This document shows positions 1 to 5,400 of a stretch of DNA of 15,401 nt, in pieces. Made by a program: the position numbers and the translations under genes. Under the pieces are notes generated by a model. It was not told where the DNA came from and ran no database searches. It was given only the letters and a program-made list of their open reading frames with translations. The DNA is taken from NCBI GenBank assembly GCA_025458665.1, contig JALOSG010000040.1, positions 1 through 15,401 on the forward strand, written 5' to 3'. Each line of letters opens with the position of its first letter. Position 1 is the first letter of the stretch. Source of the DNA: Serpentinimonas sp. Its GTDB lineage: Bacteria; Pseudomonadota; Gammaproteobacteria; Burkholderiales; Burkholderiaceae_C.

Positions 1-259
1 ACTGACGTTGTAACTCCGCCTCGGCCAGCGCCTGTCGGCGGTCGTTCAAGGCGGCCTCGATGGCCTGTTTGGCCACGTTGATGGCCGCGCCGCGGGTCTT
101 TTTCTCGTCCACGCTCAGCGCCGCCATGCCTTTCATGAGCTCGGTCATGCGACCGCTTTTGCCCAGAAACTGGGCTTTGGCGTTTTCCAGATCGGCGGGG
201 GTGAGGGCCTGCGCAAACAGTTCGCGGGCCGATTGCACCAGTGCATCGAGGTCGCTCAT
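1..259 (-). CDS. pheS: Phenylalanyl-tRNA synthetase alpha subunit, N-terminal part (cut by window edge)
   Basis: About 86 codons of the N-terminus are present; the rest lies off the left edge. The protein begins MSDLDALVQSARELF and continues with an alpha-helical, charged stretch containing FLGKSGRMTELMKGM, the pattern of the N-terminal coiled-coil arm of PheRS alpha that contacts tRNA-Phe. In the cell PheS pairs with PheT to charge tRNA-Phe. The start at 259 is the first ATG after the leader terminator; its ribosome site is weak (GAG-rich). The gene follows rplT on the same strand, the classical bacterial order. A terminator hairpin and a tiny reading frame lie between the two genes, so expression is probably attenuated. 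Identification rests on the N-terminal sequence plus gene order. Confidence 0.92.
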   Translation of the reverse strand, partial: MSDLDALVQSARELFAQALTPADLENAKAQFLGKSGRMTELMKGMAALSVDEKKTRGAAINVAKQAIEAALNDRRQALAEAELQRQ

Positions 260-283
260 CTCAACGGTTCTCGGTGGGGAATG

Positions 284-314
284 AAAAAGGGCCAGTGCCG
301 TTCAGCGCTGGCCC
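284..314 (-). terminator. Intrinsic terminator / probable attenuator before pheS
   Basis: On the minus strand GGGCCAG (314-308) pairs perfectly with CTGGCCC (295-289); two further G-C pairs form inside the 12-base loop, and five T residues (288-284) follow directly. The structure lies between the rplT stop and the pheS start, ending 24 bases before the pheS ATG. That is where enterobacterial pheST carries its attenuator, so regulated read-through rather than a simple operon end is likely, since pheS has little room for a promoter of its own after it. Confidence 0.85.
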
Positions 315-334
315 CTCAAGCCGGGTATTCTCGC

Positions 335-355
335 TCAGAACAACCCGGTATTCAT
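335..355 (-). CDS. Candidate pheST leader peptide (MNTGLF)
   Basis: A six-codon frame, ATG AAT ACC GGG TTG TTC TGA, starts inside the rplT stop codon (TGATG overlap), so ribosomes finishing rplT could restart on it. It encodes MNTGLF, with one Phe codon directly before the stop, and is followed by the terminator at 284-314. Its coding sequence also forms the 5' arm of a hairpin (348-343 with 326-321, CCGGGT/ACCCGG). E. coli pheM sits in the same place but carries five Phe codons; one Phe codon is a weak sensor, so this could be chance. The call rests on position and architecture only. Confidence 0.4.
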   Translation of the reverse strand: MNTGLF

Positions 356-714
356 CAAGCGGCCAGCTTGGTCTTGACCTGCTGGACAATCTGGCCAAAA
401 GCGGCCTTGTCGTGCACGGCCAGGTCGGCCAGCACCTTGCGGTCGATCTCGATGGCGGCTTTTTTCAGGCCGTTGGCAAACTGGCTGTAGGTCAGACCCA
501 ATTCGCGGGCTGCGGCGTTGATACGCGCAATCCACAGCTGACGGAACACGCGCTTTTTGGCACGGCGGTCGCGGTAGGCGTATTGGCCGGCCTTCATGAC
601 CGCCTGCTTGGCGATACGGAAGACGTTGCCACGGCGGCCACGGAAACCCTTGGCCAGCTTCAGAACTTTTTTGTGACGGGCACGTGCGGTGACACCACGT
701 TTGACGCGAGGCAT
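355..714 (-). CDS. rplT: 50S ribosomal protein L20
   Basis: A 119-residue protein beginning MPRVKRGVTARARHKKVLK, with the conserved GFRGRRGNVFRIAKQAV segment and the Arg/Lys-rich extended N-terminus that threads into 23S rRNA. The length is typical of bacterial L20. L20 is needed early in assembly of the 50S subunit. In E. coli it also represses its own operon by binding the rpmI leader mRNA. The start is fixed by AAGGAG about 7 bases before the ATG. It follows rpmI by 27 bases in the same operon. Its stop codon overlaps the start of the candidate pheS leader peptide. Confidence 0.98.
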   Translation of the reverse strand: MPRVKRGVTARARHKKVLKLAKGFRGRRGNVFRIAKQAVMKAGQYAYRDRRAKKRVFRQLWIARINAAARELGLTYSQFANGLKKAAIEIDRKVLADLAVHDKAAFGQIVQQVKTKLAA

Positions 715-741
715 AGCTTACTCCTTGTTCGTCGTGTTGAA

Positions 742-945
742 TTACAGCCCAGCAAAGGGCAGCATTTGTGCCATGTGACCCATGTTGGTCTCATGCACAT
801 TGACTGCACCACGCAACTGGCGCTTGTTCTTGGTGGTCTTCTTGGTCAGGATGTGACGCTTGAAGGCTTGACCGCGCTTGACGGTCCCACCGGGACGAAC
901 GCGAAAACGCTTTTTCGCACTGCTCTTGGTCTTCATTTTGGGCAT
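742..945 (-). CDS. rpmI: 50S ribosomal protein L35
   Basis: A 67-residue, strongly basic protein beginning MPKMKTKSSAKKRFRVRPGG and containing KRHILTKKTTKNKRQLRG, the L35 family signature. The usual length is about 64-66. It is a component of the large ribosomal subunit. A strong ribosome site (AAGGAG, 7 bases before the ATG) supports the start. It lies between infC and rplT. The 119-base gap upstream is unusually rich in hairpins and may be the place where L20 acts on translation of this gene, as in E. coli. Confidence 0.98.
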   Translation of the reverse strand: MPKMKTKSSAKKRFRVRPGGTVKRGQAFKRHILTKKTTKNKRQLRGAVNVHETNMGHMAQMLPFAGL

Positions 946-978
946 GACATGCTCCTTATGGTTTGTGCTCGTGAGGCG

Positions 979-1042
979 CCGTGAACCCCATCACGGACTT
1001 GTTGGCCCCGAGCCACTTGGGGTGGCATGGGTGACCGACCCA
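979..1042 (-). promoter_or_regulatory. Structured rpmI leader: three hairpins with possible loop-loop pairing
   Basis: Three perfect short hairpins occupy the infC-rpmI gap: TGGGT/ACCCA (1042-1038 with 1032-1028), GCCAC/GTGGC (1026-1022 with 1016-1012) and CCGTGA/TCACGG (996-991 with 984-979). The 6-base loop of the last, TGGGGT (990-985), is fully complementary to ACCCCA (1023-1018), which covers the loop and part of the stem of the middle hairpin, so a kissing or pseudoknot contact can be drawn. In E. coli the rpmI leader folds into a long-range pseudoknot bound by L20. The pairings are seen in the sequence; the role is inference. Confidence 0.4.
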
Positions 1043-1054
1043 CACCGCCCTGAA

Positions 1055-1077
1055 CGAAAAAGCCTCAGGCTCCTTCG
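1055..1077 (-). terminator. Hairpin over the infC stop codon, weak terminator or attenuator
   Basis: On the minus strand CGAAGGAGCC (1077-1068) pairs with GGCTTTTTCG (1064-1055): ten pairs including two G-U wobbles, closed by a three-base loop that is exactly the TGA stop of infC. Five T residues fall in the 3' arm, so the short GAGCC/GGCTT part followed by T's can also be read as a small intrinsic terminator. A ribosome terminating on infC would melt it. A partial terminator or an mRNA 3'-end determinant is plausible. Confidence 0.4.
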
Positions 1078-1664
1078 CTGGCCGACACCGCTTCCGGCGC
1101 CGGCTTGCCGCCCCCGGCCTTTTTACGGCCCGGGGCGATCATCATGATCATCTGTCGGCCTTCGAGTTTGGGGAATTGCTCCACCACAATCGAGTCACCG
1201 AGTTCGTCGCGAATGCGGTTCAACAGCGCGAGCCCCAAATCCTGGTGGGTGATCTCGCGACCGCGGAACCGCAACGTCACCTTGCACTTGTCACCATCAT
1301 CCAGAAACCGCCGGATGTTGCGCATCTTGATGTGATAGTCGCCATCGTCGGTGCCCGGGCGGAACTTGATTTCCTTGACCTCGATCACCTTTTGCTTGGC
1401 TTTTGCCTCGGCAGCCTTCTTCTGTTCCGCGTACTTGAACTTGCCGTAGTCGATCAGTCGGCACACCGGCGGAGTCGCCGTAGCCGCAATCTCCACCAGG
1501 TCCACATCGAGGTCGCCGGCCATGCGCAGCGCTTCGTTGATGCTGACGATACCGATGGCTTCTCCCTCGGGGCCGGTCAGGCGGACTTCCGGGACGTTGA
1601 TCTCCCGGTTCAGGCGGTGTTGACGTTCCTCGCGTTGGCGACGGTCACGAAAGTTGGTAGCGAT
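1065..1664 (-). CDS. infC: Translation initiation factor IF-3, AUC start codon
   Basis: A 199-residue protein. The N-terminal domain includes RLNREINVPEVRLTGPEGE and EALRMAGDLDVDLVEIAATATPPVCRLIDYGKFKYAEQ; the C-terminal domain includes EIKFRPGTDDGDYHIKMRNIRRFL, both diagnostic of IF-3. IF-3 binds the 30S subunit, prevents premature joining with 50S, and proofreads the start codon. No ATG, GTG or TTG precedes the conserved N-terminus in frame. The best start is ATC at 1664-1662, seven bases after AAGGA. Rare starts (AUU in E. coli) are known for infC and make it self-regulating. The internal ATG at 1523 would delete 47 conserved residues. The tail after the C-terminal domain (GRKKAGGGKPAPEAVSASEGA) makes it longer than the 180-residue E. 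coli protein. Confidence 0.95.
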   Translation of the reverse strand: MATNFRDRRQREERQHRLNREINVPEVRLTGPEGEAIGIVSINEALRMAGDLDVDLVEIAATATPPVCRLIDYGKFKYAEQKKAAEAKAKQKVIEVKEIKFRPGTDDGDYHIKMRNIRRFLDDGDKCKVTLRFRGREITHQDLGLALLNRIRDELGDSIVVEQFPKLEGRQMIMMIAPGRKKAGGGKPAPEAVSASEGA

Positions 1665-1734
1665 GGTGAAATCCTTTGTCCAGATAAAAACGGCAATGCA
1701 GCGCGCCAGCCCCAGACCTGCTCGCCAGCGGCGC

Positions 1735-3642
1735 TCAGGCCTTTTGCTTCACGTCGGAGAGTATGCGTTGGGCAAACGCTTCCAGAGGCATGACGCCCAG
1801 GTCCTGGTTGCCGCGTGCTCGCACGGCCACCGACTCGGCGGCACGTTCTTTTTCCCCTACCACTACGATGTAGGGCAGCTTCTGCATCGAATGCTCGCGT
1901 ATTTTATACGTTATTTTCTCGTTGCGCAGGTCGGTGGTGACCCTAAGCCCTTGATTTTGCAGCGCTTTGGCTATTTCGCGACAGTAATCGGCCTGCGCAT
2001 CGGTGATGTTGAGCACCGCCACCTGCACCGGCGCCAGCCACGTGGGCAGGGCGCCCGCATGCTGTTCGATGAGGATACCGATGAAGCGCTCCAGGCTGCC
2101 CACGATGGCGCGGTGCAGGATCACGGGGCGTTTTCTCTCGCCGCTTTCAGCCACGTACTCGGCATCCAGCCGCTCGGCCAGGTTGAAGTCCACCTGGATG
2201 GTGCCGCACTGCCATTCGCGCCCAATCGCGTCCTTCAGGGTGTACTCCACCTTGGGGCCGTAGAAGGCGCCATCGCCGGGTGAAATCACGTACTCGCAGC
2301 CCGAATCCTTCAGGCTCTGGATCAGTGCGCCTTCGGCCTTGTCCCACAACTCGTCGGAGCCGATGCGTGCCGCCGGCCGGGTGGCCACCTTGTACAGAAT
2401 TTCGGTGAAGCCGAAGTCGGCATACACCTTCTTGAGCAGCGTGGTGAAGGCATCGCACTCGGCCAGGATCTGGTCTTCGGTGCAGAAGATGTGGCCGTCG
2501 TCCTGCGTGAATCCACGCACCCGCATGATGCCGTGCAGGCCGCCGCTGGGTTCGTTGCGGTGGCACTGGCCAAATTCACCGAAGCGCAGCGGCAGGTCGC
2601 GGTAGCTCTTGATGCCGTGCTTGTAAATCAGCACGTGGCCTGGGCAGTTCATGGGCTTCAAGGCGTAGTCGCGCTTTTCGCTCTCGGTCACGAACATGTT
2701 GTCGCGGTACTTGTCCCAGTGGCCAGTTTTCTCCCACAGCGACTGGTCCAGAATCTGCGGCCCCTTGACCTCCTGGTAGCCGTTGTTGCGGTACACCGCG
2801 CGCATGTACTGCTCCACCTCCTGCCACAGCGTCCAGCCCTTGGGGTGCCAGAACACCAGGCCCGGGGCGTGGTCGTCGATGTGGAACAGGTCGAGTTCGC
2901 GGCCCAGTTTGCGGTGGTCGCGCTTCTCGGCTTCCTCCAGCATGGTCAGGTACTGCTGGAGTTCTTCCTTGGTGGCCCAGGCGGTGCCGTACACGCGCTG
3001 CAGTTGCTCGTTGTTCTGGTCACCGCGCCAGTAGGCGCCGGCCACCTTCATGAGCTTGAAGTGCTTCAGCTTGCCGGTGCTGGGCACGTGGGGGCCGCGG
3101 CACAGGTCCTCGAAAGCACCCTCGCGGTACAGGCTCACGTCTTCGTTGGCCGGAATGCTGGCAATGATCTCGGCCTTGTAGTGCTCGCCCAGGCCCTTGA
3201 AGTAGGCCACCGCCTCGTCGCGGGGCAGCACGCGGCGCACCACGGGCTCGTCCTTGGCGGCCAGTTCGGCCATGCGCTTTTCAATGGCCCCCAGATCTTC
3301 GGGCGTGAAGGGGCGCTTGTAGGCAAAGTCGTAATAAAAGCCGTTGTCCACCACGGGGCCGATGGTGACCTGCGCTTCCGGGAACAGCTCCTTCACCGCA
3401 TAGGCCAGCAGGTGGGCGGTGGAGTGGCGGATGATCTCGAGCCCATCGGCGTCCTTGGCCGTGACGATGGCCAGGCGGCTGTCCTGCTCCATGCGGAACG
3501 ACGTGTCCACCAGCCGGTCGTTCACACGGCCCGCCAGTGCGGCCTTGGCCAGACCGGTGCCTATGGATGCAGCCACTTCGGCCACAGTCACGGGGCCGGG
3601 AAACTGACGCTGGGAGCCGTCGGGGAGCGTGATGTTCAGCAT
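1735..3642 (-). CDS. thrS: Threonyl-tRNA synthetase
   Basis: 635 residues, close to the 642 of E. coli ThrRS. Domains in order: TGS domain (about 1-62, MLNITLPDGSQRQFPGPVTV), editing domain with the HxxxH pair H73/H77 and C181/H185, class II catalytic core (about 245-535) and C-terminal anticodon-binding domain. The zinc ligands that read threonine are present as C333 (MNCPGH), H384 (DDGH) and H510 (ILHRA). Motif 2 is visible as FGQCHRNEPSG. The enzyme attaches threonine to tRNA-Thr. The start at 3642 matches the family N-terminus; the frame stays open upstream but that part is low-complexity and overlaps aceA. It heads the thrS-infC-rpmI-rplT-pheS group, with 70 bases to infC. A terminator hairpin lies directly upstream. 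Confidence 0.98.
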   Translation of the reverse strand: MLNITLPDGSQRQFPGPVTVAEVAASIGTGLAKAALAGRVNDRLVDTSFRMEQDSRLAIVTAKDADGLEIIRHSTAHLLAYAVKELFPEAQVTIGPVVDNGFYYDFAYKRPFTPEDLGAIEKRMAELAAKDEPVVRRVLPRDEAVAYFKGLGEHYKAEIIASIPANEDVSLYREGAFEDLCRGPHVPSTGKLKHFKLMKVAGAYWRGDQNNEQLQRVYGTAWATKEELQQYLTMLEEAEKRDHRKLGRELDLFHIDDHAPGLVFWHPKGWTLWQEVEQYMRAVYRNNGYQEVKGPQILDQSLWEKTGHWDKYRDNMFVTESEKRDYALKPMNCPGHVLIYKHGIKSYRDLPLRFGEFGQCHRNEPSGGLHGIMRVRGFTQDDGHIFCTEDQILAECDAFTTLLKKVYADFGFTEILYKVATRPAARIGSDELWDKAEGALIQSLKDSGCEYVISPGDGAFYGPKVEYTLKDAIGREWQCGTIQVDFNLAERLDAEYVAESGERKRPVILHRAIVGSLERFIGILIEQHAGALPTWLAPVQVAVLNITDAQADYCREIAKALQNQGLRVTTDLRNEKITYKIREHSMQKLPYIVVVGEKERAAESVAVRARGNQDLGVMPLEAFAQRILSDVKQKA

Positions 3643-3655
3643 GTCGGGATTCCAG

Positions 3656-3687
3656 AAAACAAAACAGCGCGGGGGTGGCCGCGCTGT
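3656..3687 (-). terminator. Intrinsic terminator between aceA and thrS (second of two)
   Basis: Perfect 8-bp stem ACAGCGCG/CGCGCTGT (3687-3680 with 3671-3664) with an 8-base loop, followed on the minus strand by TTTTGTTTT. It is a textbook rho-independent terminator for transcripts coming from aceA. It ends only 13 bases before the thrS start, so any thrS promoter further upstream would place it in the thrS leader. Confidence 0.85.
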
Positions 3688-3701
3688 GTCGATTTTCCCA
3701 C

Positions 3702-3727
3702 AAAAGCCCGCCCCGCTTCTGGCGGGC
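3702..3727 (-). terminator. Intrinsic terminator after aceA (first of two)
   Basis: Perfect 7-bp all-GC stem GCCCGCC/GGCGGGC (3727-3721 with 3712-3706) with an 8-base loop and four T's (3705-3702) on the minus strand. It starts 28 bases after the aceA stop codon. Together with the hairpin at 3656-3687 it forms a tandem terminator. Confidence 0.8.
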
Positions 3728-3755
3728 CGGGCCGGTGGTGTTCCTGTGCGGAATT

Positions 3756-5087
3756 TCAGTGGAACTGCTCTTCTTCGGTGGACCCGGTCAGGGCCTTCAC
3801 GCTGGAAGAACCGCCCTGGATCACGGTGGTCACGTCGTCGAAGTAACCGGCGCCCACTTCCTGCTGGTGCGACACGAAGGTGTAACCCTTGTCGCGGGCG
3901 GCGAATTCGGGCTCCTGCACCTGCTCCACGTAGTGCTTCATGCCTTCGCCGTTGGCGTAAGCGTGGGCAAACTGGAAGGTGTTGTACCAGTTGATGTGGA
4001 TACCGGCCAGCGTGATGAACTGGTACTTGTAGCCCAGCGCAGACAGGTCTTCCTGGAAGGTGGCAATCTGCTTGTCGTTCAAGTTTTTCTTCCAGTTGAA
4101 CGACGGCGAGCAGTTGTAGGACAGCAGCTTGCCCGGGCAGGCGGCGTGCACGGCCTGCGCAAACTCGCGGGCAAAGCCAATGTCGGGTACACCGGTCTCG
4201 CACCACACCAGGTCGGCGTAGGGTGCGTAGGCCACGCCGCGGCTGATGGCCTGCTCCAGGCCGTTCTTCACGCGGTAGAAGCCTTCTTGCGTGCGCTCGC
4301 CGGTCAGGAACGGCTGGTCGTTGGCGTCGTGGTTGCTGGTGATGAGGTTGGCGGCCTCGGCGTCGGTGCGGGCCAGCACGATGGTGGGCACGCCCATGAC
4401 GTCGGCGGCAAAGCGCGCGGCAATCAGCTTCTCGATGGCTTCCTGCGTGGGCACCAGCACCTTGCCACCCATGTGGCCGCACTTCTTCACGGCGGCCAGC
4501 TGGTCTTCAAAGTGCACGCCGGCCGCGCCGGAGGCAATCATGTTCTTCATCAGCTCGAAGGCGTTGAGCACGCCGCCGAAACCGGCTTCCGCATCGGCCA
4601 CGATGGGCAGGAAGTAATCGATGAACTCGGGGCTGCCCGGCTCGATGCCACGGCTCCACTGGATTTCATCGGCGCGCTTGAACGTGTTGTTGATGCGGCG
4701 CACCATGGTCGGGACCGAGTCGTAGGCGTAGAGCGACTGGTCGGGGTACATGGTTTCGCTGGTGTTGCCGTCGGCGGCCACTTGCCAGCCCGACAGGTAC
4801 ACGGCTTCCAGGCCGGCCTTGGCTTGTTGCATGGCCTGGCCTGCGGTGATGGCGCCAAAGGCGTTCACATAGCCTTTCTTGGAACCACCGTTGATCTTGT
4901 CCCACAGCTTTTCTGCGCCGCGCTGGGCCAGCGTGTACTCGGGCTGCAAGCTGCCGCGCAGACGCACCACGTCGGCGGCGGTGTAGCCGCGCTTGACGCC
5001 CTTCCAGCGGGGGCTGTGGGCCCACTCTTTTTCCAGCGCTTCGATTTGCTGCTGGCGGCTCAGTTGTTGGTTCAGAGATTGAGGCAT
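3756..5087 (-). CDS. aceA: Isocitrate lyase
   Basis: 443 residues (434 in E. coli). The isocitrate lyase signature KKCGHM is at 201-206, with the catalytic cysteine C203, preceded by VHFEDQ (191-196) and PIVADAEAGFGG (161-172), which binds the metal and substrate. SGWQVAADGN (99-108) and the C-terminal part, including the NCSPSFNW loop, are also family-typical. The enzyme splits isocitrate into glyoxylate and succinate, the first step of the glyoxylate shunt for growth on acetate and fatty acids. AGGAG 7 bases before the ATG supports the start. The gene stands alone, ends in two terminators, and has an operator-rich upstream region, which suggests carbon-source control. No malate synthase gene is next to it. 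Confidence 0.98.
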   Translation of the reverse strand: MPQSLNQQLSRQQQIEALEKEWAHSPRWKGVKRGYTAADVVRLRGSLQPEYTLAQRGAEKLWDKINGGSKKGYVNAFGAITAGQAMQQAKAGLEAVYLSGWQVAADGNTSETMYPDQSLYAYDSVPTMVRRINNTFKRADEIQWSRGIEPGSPEFIDYFLPIVADAEAGFGGVLNAFELMKNMIASGAAGVHFEDQLAAVKKCGHMGGKVLVPTQEAIEKLIAARFAADVMGVPTIVLARTDAEAANLITSNHDANDQPFLTGERTQEGFYRVKNGLEQAISRGVAYAPYADLVWCETGVPDIGFAREFAQAVHAACPGKLLSYNCSPSFNWKKNLNDKQIATFQEDLSALGYKYQFITLAGIHINWYNTFQFAHAYANGEGMKHYVEQVQEPEFAARDKGYTFVSHQQEVGAGYFDDVTTVIQGGSSSVKALTGSTEEEQFH

Positions 5088-5165
5088 GGTTCACTCCTGG
5101 TGGGTTGCTGACTGGGTTGCCTGGCGGTGGCCCATGTGGCCGCTGTCCGTTCGGTGCATGGCTCA

Positions 5166-5171
5166 ATTCTA
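5166..5171 (-). promoter_or_regulatory. Possible -10 element for aceA
   Basis: TAGAAT on the minus strand matches TATAAT at five of six positions and lies about 80 bases before the aceA start, touching the nearer palindrome (5171-5186). No good -35 hexamer is visible at 16-18 bases (AGTTTT at 17). With this -10 the palindrome would fill the spacer, the usual place for a repressor. Low certainty. Confidence 0.3.
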
Positions 5172-5186
5172 GTCTTATATAAGACT
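5171..5186. promoter_or_regulatory. Operator-like palindrome 1, core GTCTTATATAAGAC
   Basis: AGTCTTATATAAGACT is a perfect 16-bp palindrome in the aceA-transporter intergenic region. Its 14-bp core is repeated exactly 30 bp away, about three helical turns, so both sites would face the same side of DNA. This is typical of a dimeric repressor or activator. The protein that binds is not identifiable from the window. Confidence 0.7.
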
Positions 5187-5199
5187 GAAAAACTATCTT

Positions 5200-5217
5200 A
5201 TGTCTTATATAAGACAT
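5200..5217. promoter_or_regulatory. Operator-like palindrome 2, core GTCTTATATAAGAC
   Basis: ATGTCTTATATAAGACAT is a perfect 18-bp palindrome with the same 14-bp core as the site at 5171-5186. An extra half-site, CTTAT, lies just before it at 5197-5201. It lies upstream of the putative aceA -10, so it could serve activation or cooperative binding. Confidence 0.7.
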
Positions 5218-5254
5218 TTATTTTTCCTATATTTTTCAACACTCTGCACTTTCA

Positions 5255-5293
5255 TTTTCTCCATATGAAAAGTCTTTTCCCATATTGAGAAAA
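5255..5293. promoter_or_regulatory. Alternating TTTTC/GAAAA half-sites around two CCATAT cores
   Basis: Two similar blocks stand 19-20 bp apart: TTTTCTCCATATGAAAA (5255-5271) and TTTTCCCATATTGAGAAAA (5275-5293). Each has TTTTC and GAAAA arms around CCATAT, and the junction forms GAAAAGTCTTTTC (5267-5279), itself symmetric. This differs from the TATATA palindromes and suggests a second regulator. AT-rich sequence raises the chance of accidental symmetry. Confidence 0.4.
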
Positions 5294-5303
5294 ATTGCCG
5301 CAA

Positions 5304-5352
5304 TGCAGCATCTCTTCCTTCCGTATTATGAAAATGCATTTTCAATGCTGCA
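5304..5352. repeat. Nested inverted repeats upstream of the transporter gene
   Basis: TGCAGCAT (5304-5311) and ATGCTGCA (5345-5352) are an exact inverted pair. Directly against the right arm lies the perfect 16-bp palindrome TGAAAATGCATTTTCA (5329-5344). A TATTAT hexamer at 5324-5329 could be a plus-strand -10 but lacks a clear -35. The arrangement ends 48 bases before the transporter ATG. It may be an operator, or a leader hairpin of the transporter mRNA. Confidence 0.45.
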
Positions 5353-5400
5353 GGTTACAGTGGCGGCCACCCTTGGCACTGCTGCCACCCACGCACTTTC

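Noticed and set aside
241..984. Long plus-strand frames opposite the ribosomal protein genes, thrS, aceA and ccoN (for example 241-984, 2491-3846, 3675-5111, 13277-14746)
   Set aside because: They mirror codon structure of real genes on the other strand, show biased His/Val/Gly/Arg-rich sequence, lack ribosome sites and cross known gene borders.
1065..1523. infC starting at the internal ATG (1523)
   Set aside because: It would remove 47 residues of the conserved IF-3 N-domain, which are in frame behind a good ribosome site and an ATC start.
1735..4482. A continuous 915-codon minus-strand frame suggesting a ThrRS fused to an upstream Arg-rich domain
   Set aside because: The extra 280 codons overlap aceA in another frame, have low-complexity GC-driven composition, and the true ThrRS N-terminus begins at 3642.
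5373..5395. A sigma-54-like TTGGCACTGC element before the transporter gene
   Set aside because: The -12 GC pair is not at the required distance from the GG.
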